Counted from the stretch's first letter, positions 1-5,777 are shown. The stretch: DNA of 8,032 nucleotides from Candidatus Hydrogenedentota bacterium (GCA_003695005.1 RFJE01000356.1:1-8032); one strand, 5' to 3'. Notes: generated by a model not told the origin, from the sequence alone. Numbers and translations: made by a program.

Positions 1-111
1 AATTGTCCCGTTTCCGAAATTCCTAAAAAAATAGCCCATGAAGTACTTTCTTTTGCAGACGGAGAAACCATTCACGATGATATTTCTATTTTAGTATTGC
101 AGTGCGTTTAA
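1..111 (+). CDS. C-terminal end of a PP2C/SpoIIE-type serine phosphatase (partial)
   Basis: Only the last 36 residues are present; the reading frame is open from base 1 to a TAA at 109-111. The tail contains the stretch HDDISILVLQ followed by CV and the stop. This matches the terminal strand of SpoIIE/RsbU-type PP2C phosphatases, where a conserved DD(I/V)(T/S)(L/V)(L/V)V motif carries a metal-binding Asp and closes the domain. Such proteins usually dephosphorylate anti-sigma-factor antagonists (STAS proteins) or act as response-regulator outputs. What lies N-terminal (PAS, HAMP, GAF or receiver domains) cannot be seen. The next gene has its own promoter, so there is no strong sign of an operon with it. 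Family assignment from 36 residues is good but not certain. Confidence 0.72.
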   Translation, partial: NCPVSEIPKKIAHEVLSFADGETIHDDISILVLQCV

Positions 112-238
112 CAAAAACAGGGCAGCGATACGGCGATGAGTAAGCGGTAAGCCCCTCGAAAAAAATTCAGACTTTATGTCTCATTTTAGGGTATTTTTTT
201 ACTTTTTTGCAATTTTATTTCAACTAATGTCTTTTTTT
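112..238. other. Intergenic stretch, no gene seen
   Basis: This is the gap between the phosphatase stop and the promoter of the envelope cluster. It contains a short direct repeat (GTAAGC twice, about 140-155) and then very T-rich DNA. I see no GC-rich hairpin followed by a T-run, so no convincing terminator for the upstream gene. The reading frame starting at 176 that crosses into the next gene has no ribosome-binding site and is judged spurious. Confidence 0.5.
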
Positions 239-268
239 TTGAAAAAAAGACCCCCCTTTTGGTATTAT
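239..268 (+). promoter_or_regulatory. Sigma-70-like promoter of the three-gene envelope cluster
   Basis: A -35 box TTGAAA (239-244) is separated by 18 bp from a -10 box TATTAT (263-268). The predicted start is near 275, giving a leader of about 20 bases that contains the Shine-Dalgarno GGAGGA (285-290) of the gene at 294. The -35 box sits inside a T9/A7 inverted repeat (229-251; 10-bp stem, 3-base loop). The spacer holds the rest of the A-run and a C6 run (251-256), so slippage in either run would change the -35/-10 distance. Seen by eye only; no transcript data. Confidence 0.6.
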
Positions 269-293
269 AGGGAAAAGATGTGTTGGAGGAAAA

Positions 294-938
294 ATGAAGC
301 TTGTACCAATGGTGTTATTGGTAGGAAGCATAGTTACACAAACGTTTGCAAACGAAATTTCGTTTGTATCTTTCCAAAAAGGGGTTGTTCAGTTCCAAAG
401 TTCTAACTTCCCTGTTACGATACAAAGCTTAAAAGCAAGGGTAGAAGCACAATCCAGTTCCGTAACCATTGCTTTCTATTCCGAAGCGGATTTTATAGAA
501 ATTCGCTACCATGGAAAACTAATTGCGTTTCTTTGTTGGGGCAAGGAAGATAAGCTCGACTATGATTTGCAAATGAAGTTTCGCGAAGCGTTAGCAGAAG
601 CCTCGTCTTTGTGGAATGAAAGCTGTATTACAACGAGTGGATCTTTTTCTGCCAATAGCATAAAGCTACGACCGGAATATAGAGGTGCTTTGCCACATGC
701 TCGCTTTCACTATACGGTGCAGTTCAATCGAGGTAGTTACACAGTTACAAATGCTTATAAGGAAATTCCTAAAACTTTAACGCTAGAAAATATAAATCAG
801 TTTTATCCGAACCCAGCAGAACTGCTAATCCTGGATGAAAATGATCGGAAGGTGGTCGTCCATCGATGGAGAGATTTACCCCCTGGAATTTACATTTTGC
901 TGACGACCCCTGCACGCGTGTTTTGGAGGGCAAAATGA
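294..938 (+). CDS. Exported protein with a type IX sorting-domain-like C-terminus, function unknown
   Basis: This 214-residue protein starts at ATG 294, four bases after a strong GGAGGA. Residues 1-19 form a typical signal peptide (Lys2, hydrophobic core, cleavage after TFA), so it is secreted across the inner membrane. The body (20-165) is mixed, with beta-like stretches and two cysteines (Cys81 and Cys111). The last 45 residues carry YPNP (171-174), then ILDENDRKVV, then LPPGIYILL (195-203) and a short basic end. This order resembles the T9SS type A sorting domain, but it is about 20 residues shorter than usual, so chance resemblance or an unrelated beta-sandwich is possible. It is the first gene of a cluster and its TGA overlaps the next ATG. 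I do not recognise a family for the body. Confidence 0.75.
   Translation: MKLVPMVLLVGSIVTQTFANEISFVSFQKGVVQFQSSNFPVTIQSLKARVEAQSSSVTIAFYSEADFIEIRYHGKLIAFLCWGKEDKLDYDLQMKFREALAEASSLWNESCITTSGSFSANSIKLRPEYRGALPHARFHYTVQFNRGSYTVTNAYKEIPKTLTLENINQFYPNPAELLILDENDRKVVVHRWRDLPPGIYILLTTPARVFWRAK
925..930 (+). promoter_or_regulatory. Shine-Dalgarno GGAGGG that fixes the start of the second envelope gene
   Basis: GGAGGG lies 4 bases before ATG 935 and inside the end of the preceding gene. It supports 935 rather than the in-frame ATG at 866, which lies upstream inside the preceding gene and would put 23 non-signal-like residues ahead of a perfectly good signal peptide. Confidence 0.7.
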
Positions 939-1855
939 AAAAAACAATTTGTATGATAGTTCTTTGCGTATTTCGTTTATCGGCTTCGTATTTAGAAACA
1001 GGTTATTCATTTTCGGCCAACCAAAATTCATACGGCGAAATACAAAGTGAAGGTCTTTGGCAGTTTTCATGGTTGTCCGTTCGGTTTTGGCAAAACCATA
1101 AAAGCTGGAGAGAGTTAGCCAGTAGCGGTCGGGTAAGCTTTTTACCCGGTTTTTTACTTACAGAGAACATTCGTTTATACGGAGGAATTACGTACCGCTA
1201 TTTAAAGGCGTCGGAGCAAAGCTGGAAAAAACCACAAGCTTTAGCAGGAATTCAATTTCAGAAAAATATCGCTGATGCTAAATTTGAGGTTTTTGTTGCT
1301 ACAGACTTTACTCAATACCAAAAAGCAGATTTGCTTTTTCCGCTATTCCAATCCATTGCCTTAAAAGCAAACTATGAAAAAGATATGTTTTATGGTGAAG
1401 TTTTTAATCTCGGAGCGCAGCTGCTCTATGGCAAAGCTAGTTATGCAGTAGGGTATGAAGCAGATAAAAGCGCGCCTTATGCCGAAATATCCGTTTTGGC
1501 AAAAAAGCTTACCTTTCGGTTTAAGTTACGCTTTCCTTCGGAAAAAGCTTACGGCATCCGTAGTTATGCTTCCATTTGTTTTTCTTATGGTACGCCAAAA
1601 ACAAATTCACTTTTTAAAACCGCAAAAAGAAATTTACCGTCATTCACTTATAAACAAAATAAAAAATTAGCAACGCGTACTGATAAACGTAGTCCGAAAA
1701 CAAAATTGTATAAAAAAATTTCTTTTCACAAATTAGTCAAGTTAGGCCTTTCGCCACAGCAAGCTTATCTTGTACAGTCGAGGAAAAGTTCCTGTGGCTT
1801 ACCAAAGCAGAAACAAAAGTGGCTAGCTCGCTACGGGATTTTGTGTAAATCATGA
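935..1855 (+). CDS. Outer-membrane beta-barrel-like protein with a basic linker and a helix-hairpin-helix-like tail
   Basis: The protein has 306 residues from ATG 935. It opens with a signal peptide (MKK, hydrophobic core, likely cleavage near SA 16-18). Residues 19-220 are dominated by short alternating polar/aromatic segments rich in Tyr, Phe and Gly, separated by charged turns, as in outer-membrane beta-barrels. Residues 221-262 form a Lys/Arg/Thr-rich linker. Residues 263-302 read LVKLGLSPQQAYLVQSR, then a CGLP turn, then a helix ending RYGI. This is close in spacing to ComEA-type helix-hairpin-helix units (LxxLGLSxxQAxxIxxYR...G...YGI), which bind DNA without sequence preference. If correct, the tail would lie in the periplasm. 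The start overlaps the previous stop (ATGA) and its own stop overlaps the next start (ATGA), so the three genes are likely translated together. Barrel call moderate; tail call tentative. Confidence 0.68.
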   Translation: MKKTICMIVLCVFRLSASYLETGYSFSANQNSYGEIQSEGLWQFSWLSVRFWQNHKSWRELASSGRVSFLPGFLLTENIRLYGGITYRYLKASEQSWKKPQALAGIQFQKNIADAKFEVFVATDFTQYQKADLLFPLFQSIALKANYEKDMFYGEVFNLGAQLLYGKASYAVGYEADKSAPYAEISVLAKKLTFRFKLRFPSEKAYGIRSYASICFSYGTPKTNSLFKTAKRNLPSFTYKQNKKLATRTDKRSPKTKLYKKISFHKLVKLGLSPQQAYLVQSRKSSCGLPKQKQKWLARYGILCKS

Positions 1856-3225
1856 AGCGGCAATATAAATTCTACCCCTACTCTTTTGAGTCTTGGCGGA
1901 AACATCCATATTCCGCCAAGACTTGCAACAAGTTAGCAAAGCCGCTTATATATCGTATTGTTTCCACAGTGAGACTTGGCTGGTTTCCCGCCAACCTTCC
2001 AGTGTTGTTTTTTCTTCTTATATGTCCTTATACCTTCCCTTTCGCAAACACAAAAGTATATTCAGGCTTTTCGAAAAATAGCCAGCGGCTTGCATTTAGT
2101 GGTATTCTTGTTCAGGGTAGGCCCTTTTCTGTGCAGGGAGAATGGTATCACTATAAGAATCATTCTGAATTCATAGGAAATATGTTATACACAACAAAGA
2201 AAAACACAACGCGGTTTTTAGCAGGAACACCGCGAGAAAACTTTTTAACGGGATTTTACCGGGGTACACGAAGTTATTTCCCTTTTTTAAGAGCTTATCC
2301 CTATCAAAAACCAATTGGATTGTCTGTTCGACAATCTGTACAATGGAGCTCCCAACAATTTGTTTCCCTTTCTGCAGAGTATTTTCGATTTCAAAAGAAA
2401 AATTCGGCACAAGCTTTTTTAGCATGGCCTATTTTACAAAACTTGCAAAGCGGTTTCTTTCATGTTCGCTACGACTTAAAAACAAAAGTAAGTGGCCTTT
2501 TTATCCAATATTCACAAAACAAGTTAAAAAGTACTGACAAGAAAAAAGTACTCTTTTCCATGGATGATCAAAAAAATACTCTTGTTTCAGCCAGTTACCA
2601 AAAAAGGAAAACACAAATTTTTCTATCTTTATTTGAGCAAAAGCAAAAATTTTTATCCTCGGGAGTGTTTGCGCAAAATAAACGAGGCGCTTATTTATGG
2701 ATAAAAAGCATGCCACATTTATTGCAAGTATCTGCTTTTTGTAAAAAAGAAAAATATGTTACATCCACCTGCACAAGTAATTTTTTCTTTTTTTACGAAT
2801 ACCATTTTAAGCCATTCAAGATTGCCATGTCGAGGCAACAAAACCAGAACTTTTTCTGGCTACAACATACTTGGTATGGCAAGTTCATGAACTTTTTCAT
2901 TATGGCAGGAATCATGCAACAAAATAAAATTTCTGAGATAATAGGAATTGCTTCTCAAATTTTTCATCTCTGGAAAGTTGGAATTTTGTACACCGCAATG
3001 CCGAACCAAGCTAATGTTGATTTAAATCCTTTTTTCTTTGAAGCTAGTAAAAATTTGCAAAAAGAGGCAGGTTTTCCATCCGCGAATTGGTCGCGAAACC
3101 AATGGAATCAAAAATGGTATTTAGAGAGCGAATTTCTTTGGAAGACAATTTTTCTCAACTTTAGATGGAGCTTTTTTTCTATGCAACCTGTATATGCAAA
3201 ACTAGGGGGAAGCTTGCGTTTTTAA
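1852..3225 (+). CDS. Large outer-membrane beta-barrel-like protein with repeat-derived N-terminus
   Basis: This frame encodes 457 residues from ATG 1852, coupled to the preceding gene by ATGA. The hydrophobic signal core lies at residues 51-62, with likely cleavage after FPFA (65). That makes a 65-residue signal peptide if ATG 1852 is used, but a normal 26-residue one from GTG 1969. Neither start has a clear Shine-Dalgarno. Residues 66-457 are Phe/Tyr/Lys/Gln-rich with regular alternating strands and polar loops, and the chain ends SLRF. A terminal Phe on an amphipathic strand is the usual BAM recognition signal of outer-membrane barrels. Residues 13-25 and 40-50 are encoded by palindromic repeat units that also occur at 5701-5777. 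The 3' end overlaps the convergent peptidase gene by 24 bp. No named family recognised; porin or uptake channel are possible roles. Confidence 0.72.
   Translation: MKRQYKFYPYSFESWRKHPYSAKTCNKLAKPLIYRIVSTVRLGWFPANLPVLFFLLICPYTFPFANTKVYSGFSKNSQRLAFSGILVQGRPFSVQGEWYHYKNHSEFIGNMLYTTKKNTTRFLAGTPRENFLTGFYRGTRSYFPFLRAYPYQKPIGLSVRQSVQWSSQQFVSLSAEYFRFQKKNSAQAFLAWPILQNLQSGFFHVRYDLKTKVSGLFIQYSQNKLKSTDKKKVLFSMDDQKNTLVSASYQKRKTQIFLSLFEQKQKFLSSGVFAQNKRGAYLWIKSMPHLLQVSAFCKKEKYVTSTCTSNFFFFYEYHFKPFKIAMSRQQNQNFFWLQHTWYGKFMNFFIMAGIMQQNKISEIIGIASQIFHLWKVGILYTAMPNQANVDLNPFFFEASKNLQKEAGFPSANWSRNQWNQKWYLESEFLWKTIFLNFRWSFFSMQPVYAKLGGSLRF
1888..1924 (+). repeat. Palindromic repeat unit A1 inside a coding region
   Basis: A perfect 13-bp stem (1889-1901 with 1911-1923) closes a 9-base loop. 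The left 20 bases (1888-1907) match 5701-5720 at 18 of 20 positions, both reading GAGnCTTGGCGGnAACATCC. It is read in frame as residues 13-25 of the barrel-like protein. There is no T-run after it, so it is not a terminator. Confidence 0.85.
1971..1998 (+). repeat. Palindromic repeat unit A2 inside a coding region
   Basis: The unit reads GAGACTTGGCTGG, then TTT, then CCCGCCAACCTT. Arms TTGGC/GCCAA (1976-1980, 1990-1994) pair, with one mismatch further in and two more pairs. It closely resembles unit B2 at 5730-5759, sharing GAG..TTGGCT and TTCCCGCCAACC. It encodes residues 40-49 just ahead of the signal-peptide core of the barrel-like protein. Confidence 0.75.
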
Positions 3226-4101
3226 GGGAGTCACTTGCAAATGGAGGCCTTCGGTTAAAGAAGGACCTTTGTACCCCCCGGCGGTAATTTTCAAGTTTGG
3301 GTGTTTTAATAAATCATACGCTAAAATATAATACGGCCCTGCATACACCTGCTCAAACACCTGCAAGTTTTCTGTTTGCCAGCGAAAATTACGGTATAAA
3401 ATTTTTTGGAACAAAAGGGATTGTAAACTCGAACCTGTATCTGTTTCCACTTTTAAAAAATAAATTCCCCATCGTTCTTTACTTGTCGCAGTAGCAGAAT
3501 CTACAACCCGAGCAAGCAAAGGATAATTACCACTTAAAGAGAACGGTTTTTCTGGATTTAAAATACTGACCCTGTCCGGCAATAAAATAGCATACTCTTT
3601 TATTTTTGGTTTCGATTCATTCCGGTAAAAATCTTCGGGTAGTGCAAGCAATGGATTCAACATTGCTTTTTCTAGAAGAGAAAATAAAAAAAAGTGTAAG
3701 TGTGCACCACCAGAATGCCCGCTTTTACCACTTCTTCCCATTGCCACATTTGGGTTTACAAAACGATTGTTTTCCCAGTTATCCAAGCTAGGTTTTAAGT
3801 GCATATATCCTGATAGCATTTTTTCTTTTGGATGATATAGGATCATGGTTGTGCCACCGCCAAAAGGAATTTCGCCATATCGCCGATTTCCTTTTGTTTG
3901 CCATACAACTTTCCCTTTAGCCACAGGGTATACTTTCCGATTTTCACCCGGAATATCTAATCCATTGTGGAAATGGTCTAACCTGCTTTCCCCAAACGTT
4001 GAACTAATGATAAGCGATTTTGTTTTATTCTGCTTTACCGGCCACTCGAAAGGATAAAGAATATAAGGGAGAATTAAAAATAGTATCATCCAAAATTTCA
4101 T
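3202..4101 (-). CDS. Exported M23-family (LytM-type) zinc metallopeptidase
   Basis: From ATG 4101 the protein has 299 residues. It begins with a hydrophobic export signal or anchor (about 1-18) and continues with an M23 domain. Active-site residues are complete: HNGLD gives zinc ligands His45 and Asp49, YMHL gives His101, and HLH gives His134 and zinc ligand His136. The GRSGKSGHSGGAHLHF segment is classic for the family. M23 enzymes cut peptide cross-links in peptidoglycan, so a cell-wall remodelling role outside the inner membrane is expected. Residues about 165-295 look like a beta-rich C-terminal domain of unknown role. A longer reading from TTG 4134 adds 11 residues, but neither start has a Shine-Dalgarno; ATG 4101 gives the more natural signal. 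Its last 24 bp overlap the convergent barrel gene; the gene diverges from the small orphan at 4202. Confidence 0.9.
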   Translation of the reverse strand: MKFWMILFLILPYILYPFEWPVKQNKTKSLIISSTFGESRLDHFHNGLDIPGENRKVYPVAKGKVVWQTKGNRRYGEIPFGGGTTMILYHPKEKMLSGYMHLKPSLDNWENNRFVNPNVAMGRSGKSGHSGGAHLHFFLFSLLEKAMLNPLLALPEDFYRNESKPKIKEYAILLPDRVSILNPEKPFSLSGNYPLLARVVDSATATSKERWGIYFLKVETDTGSSLQSLLFQKILYRNFRWQTENLQVFEQVYAGPYYILAYDLLKHPNLKITAGGYKGPSLTEGLHLQVTPLKTQASP

Positions 4102-4153
4102 AAGACCATAGTAAAAAATTCGCTTATTTTGCAAACGATAACAGAAAAATTTG

Positions 4154-4182
4154 TTGCCAAATATAATTTACTTTTATATAAT
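4154..4182 (+). promoter_or_regulatory. Near-consensus sigma-70 promoter of the 68-residue orphan gene
   Basis: TTGCCA (4154-4159), a 17-bp spacer and TATAAT (4177-4182) form an almost ideal housekeeping promoter. The expected start is near 4189, immediately ahead of the Shine-Dalgarno at 4191-4196, so the leader is only about a dozen bases. It lies in the roughly 100-bp divergent region shared with the M23 peptidase gene. Confidence 0.75.
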
Positions 4183-4190
4183 AGTATTGA

Positions 4191-4196
4191 GGGAGG
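4191..4196 (+). promoter_or_regulatory. Shine-Dalgarno GGGAGG deciding the start at 4202
   Basis: GGGAGG sits 5 bases before ATG 4202. It rules out the longer in-frame reading from TTG 4151, which would begin upstream of the promoter's -10 box and of this site. Confidence 0.8.
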
Positions 4197-4201
4197 ATTG
4201 T

Positions 4202-4408
4202 ATGAAAATTGATGCATTGCGACAGGTGTCAAATTTTGTAAAACCCATTACCACAAAACCAGCTAATTTGCCACAAGAAGGTACCGGTAAAATTCCACCT
4301 AATGATAATTTAAAGCATGAAAATGTACAGGTGACCATACGGGTGATGTCCCCAGATATTACCGAAACCCCATCCGGGCAAAAAATGAAATTAGACTATT
4401 TAGCTTAA
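4202..4408 (+). CDS. Small protein of unknown function (68 residues)
   Basis: The gene has a strong promoter and Shine-Dalgarno, which makes it a real, probably well-expressed gene in spite of its size. The product has no signal peptide or membrane span. Residues 1-15 (MKIDALRQVSNFVKP) could form a short amphipathic helix. A Pro/Thr/Asn-rich, probably disordered middle follows, and the beta-like segment VQVTIRVMSPDI lies at about 40-51. I recognise no family. Short starts of the type MKI-D/N are common among flagellar regulators and FlaG-like proteins, but that is too weak for a call. It stands alone on the plus strand, divergent from the M23 peptidase. Its stop overlaps the stop of the convergent 36-residue membrane protein. 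Confidence 0.75.
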   Translation: MKIDALRQVSNFVKPITTKPANLPQEGTGKIPPNDNLKHENVQVTIRVMSPDITETPSGQKMKLDYLA

Positions 4409-4515
4409 GAGCTACCGAGCAAATAGCGAATTGTAAATTTAATGAGGCCTGTTGCTAGTAAAAGCAAGGCTATCCATAAAATTAAGCGGAATAATTCGGG
4501 GGGGATTTTTTTCAT
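4405..4515 (-). CDS. Tiny single-span membrane protein (36 residues)
   Basis: The ATG overlaps the TGA of the upstream lipoprotein gene as ATGA, which implies translational coupling. A possible weak Shine-Dalgarno GAAGG lies about 10 bases upstream. The peptide starts MKKIPPELF, then has one hydrophobic span (about residues 9-26, rich in Leu, Ile and Ala), then a basic/hydrophobic end and GSS. Lysines at the front and Lys/Arg after the span leave topology open. The first seven codons contain A7 and C7 runs, a possible slippage site. The TAA shares TTAA 4405-4408 with the stop of the plus-strand orphan gene. No known family; a small partner of the lipoprotein is a guess from the coupling. Confidence 0.6.
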   Translation of the reverse strand: MKKIPPELFRLILWIALLLLATGLIKFTIRYLLGSS

Positions 4516-5654
4516 TTGGTTTTTGCCTTCTTCAGCAGGGAATGGCAGCGAGGAACTTTTGTTTTAGAAGAAGTAAATCTATCAAAATGCGTCAAATATG
4601 GCTTTGTTTTCCCACTGACCGGAGCTGTTAAGTAAATATCCCGACATAGGGTTGTAAGGGTGCTTTTTCCATTTTGTTTATGAAAGCGATAGATGCCAAA
4701 GAGTCTTCTACCCGCAGCATGGTGAATAAAATACATATTTTGTCCTTCTAGTAAGCTTTCAGAAATATTTTTCATTAATGTTTTAAAGTCTTTTTTAGAA
4801 GTATAATTATCGTCAATCGCATTCGAAAAAAAGGCAACGATCGCTGTTTTCCGATTCGAAGCTTGGTACTTCGCTAAATGCAAAGCCGATAATTGAAATT
4901 CAATATGGCTTAGCTTGCGAAATTTTTTTTGAAAACGTACGAGTTGGTTCGTACACAATTTTTTATATTTAGGAAAACAAACCGTAGTAATGGCTGCTTT
5001 CATTTTTTCTTCCATTGGATTATTATCATAGCGTGCTTGCCAGCCAAGCTTAAGGGATTGGATGTTTTTCCATACTTGTTCGGGAGAGCTCATTTTATTT
5101 TTTTGGAATAAATTTAACATTTGCGCATGGCCATAGTGAATCCGCCAATCAATATCTATCATTGTTAAGCGACTACAATTTAAAACAGAATGCATAAAAT
5201 AAGGCTGCATAAATCCAACACTATAACAAGCCTTTTGCTTTTCCGGAATTAGCTTTAAAGCCACATTAAAATCTTCCTCAGGGTGAATATCATTCATGCG
5301 ATAAAAATTCCAACACCCACTCACTAAATTGTGTAAAGGATCAAACTTTTTTCGATGCCTTAGAATCACTTCCTTATAAATAAATTTAGAAGCCACTTTC
5401 ATTCGAAAGCGTTTGAGTCCCCATAACATATAGCAATACTGATTCCCTAACACATTCATTTTTGGAAAAAGAGAGCGTGTTTCTGCATTCGTGTAAGTAT
5501 CTTTGTTCAACATCACAAAAAAATTTTGATGATACTTCGATACTTTTAACTGATACTCTGGCGTTTGTTTTCTTTCTTGAATCTCGTTCGAACTTTGACA
5601 ACTAAATAAAAATAAAAATACAAGTAGCCCAATACTTTTTTGAAATAAAGTCAC
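4512..5654 (-). CDS. Cysteine-rich lipoprotein of unknown function
   Basis: The 380-residue product begins with GTG 5654, the first start after an in-frame TGA; no clear Shine-Dalgarno precedes it. A hydrophobic signal ends in L-F-S-C (16-19), a relaxed lipobox of the spirochaete kind, so Cys19 should be lipidated. The mature part has eight further cysteines (74, 114, 143, 160, 226, 234, 337, 370), an even number that would allow four disulfides in the periplasm or at the surface. Distinctive segments include NDIHPEEDFNVALKLIPEK (121-139), MIDIDWRIHYGHAQML (165-180) and FIHHAAGRRLFG (309-320). The charged and aromatic residues in these look like a conserved pocket rather than filler, but I cannot name a family. 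The gene is 169 bp downstream of the dehydrogenase-like gene, with repeats between them, and is coupled to the 36-residue membrane protein. Confidence 0.82.
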   Translation of the reverse strand: MTLFQKSIGLLVFLFLFSCQSSNEIQERKQTPEYQLKVSKYHQNFFVMLNKDTYTNAETRSLFPKMNVLGNQYCYMLWGLKRFRMKVASKFIYKEVILRHRKKFDPLHNLVSGCWNFYRMNDIHPEEDFNVALKLIPEKQKACYSVGFMQPYFMHSVLNCSRLTMIDIDWRIHYGHAQMLNLFQKNKMSSPEQVWKNIQSLKLGWQARYDNNPMEEKMKAAITTVCFPKYKKLCTNQLVRFQKKFRKLSHIEFQLSALHLAKYQASNRKTAIVAFFSNAIDDNYTSKKDFKTLMKNISESLLEGQNMYFIHHAAGRRLFGIYRFHKQNGKSTLTTLCRDIYLTAPVSGKTKPYLTHFDRFTSSKTKVPRCHSLLKKAKTK

Positions 5655-5700
5655 AGTATAGACTGAAAAAGGATCCGAGTCTGTGCGTCAACCTATGAGA

Positions 5701-5777
5701 GAGGCTTGGCGGGAACATCCTTGTACCGCGAGGGTTGGCTTAAGTTCCCGCCAACCCTCGAGATTTGGCGGACACAT
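5701..5777 (+). repeat. Intergenic cluster of three palindromic repeat units (B1-B3)
   Basis: B1 (5701-5720) reads GAGGCTTGGCGGGAACATCC, B2 (5730-5759) is a full palindrome with an 11-bp perfect stem (5729-5739 with 5750-5760) and a 10-base loop, and B3 (5760-5777) is a diverged left half, GAGATTTGGCGG. All share GAGnnTTGGC with the two units at 1888-1998. The cluster lies in the 169-bp gap between the lipoprotein and the dehydrogenase-like gene. No T-run follows on either strand, so a REP/BIME-like element is more likely than a terminator. Confidence 0.82.

Noticed and set aside
229..251. T9/A7 inverted repeat as a terminator for the upstream phosphatase
   Set aside because: The stem is almost all A-T pairs and is followed by a C-run rather than a T-run; the -35 box inside it is a better explanation.
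176..406. Open frame of 76 codons across the promoter and first envelope gene
   Set aside because: It has no ribosome-binding site, crosses the promoter, and overlaps a well-supported gene with signal peptide and Shine-Dalgarno in another frame.
866..934. Upstream ATG start for the second envelope gene
   Set aside because: It would add 23 residues ahead of a normal signal peptide, while ATG 935 has GGAGGG at the right distance and the ATGA overlap.
1888..1998. Repeat units as the start of a CRISPR array
   Set aside because: Only two units with unequal sequence, no regular spacers and no cas genes nearby.
2171..2425. Minus-strand frame of 84 codons inside the large barrel gene
   Set aside because: Shadow of the coding strand; no start signals and no neighbour on that strand.
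3845..4057. Plus-strand frame within the M23 gene
   Set aside because: It lies opposite the catalytic region of a gene with a complete active site; a by-product of its codon pattern.
5655..5692. TTGACG and TATACT on the minus strand before the lipoprotein as a promoter
   Set aside because: The boxes are 25 bp apart, and the -10 touches the GTG, which would put the transcript start inside the gene.
5729..5760. Unit B2 hairpin as a rho-independent terminator between the dehydrogenase-like gene and the lipoprotein
   Set aside because: No T-run follows on the minus strand, and related palindromes occur inside a coding region, which points to a repeat family.
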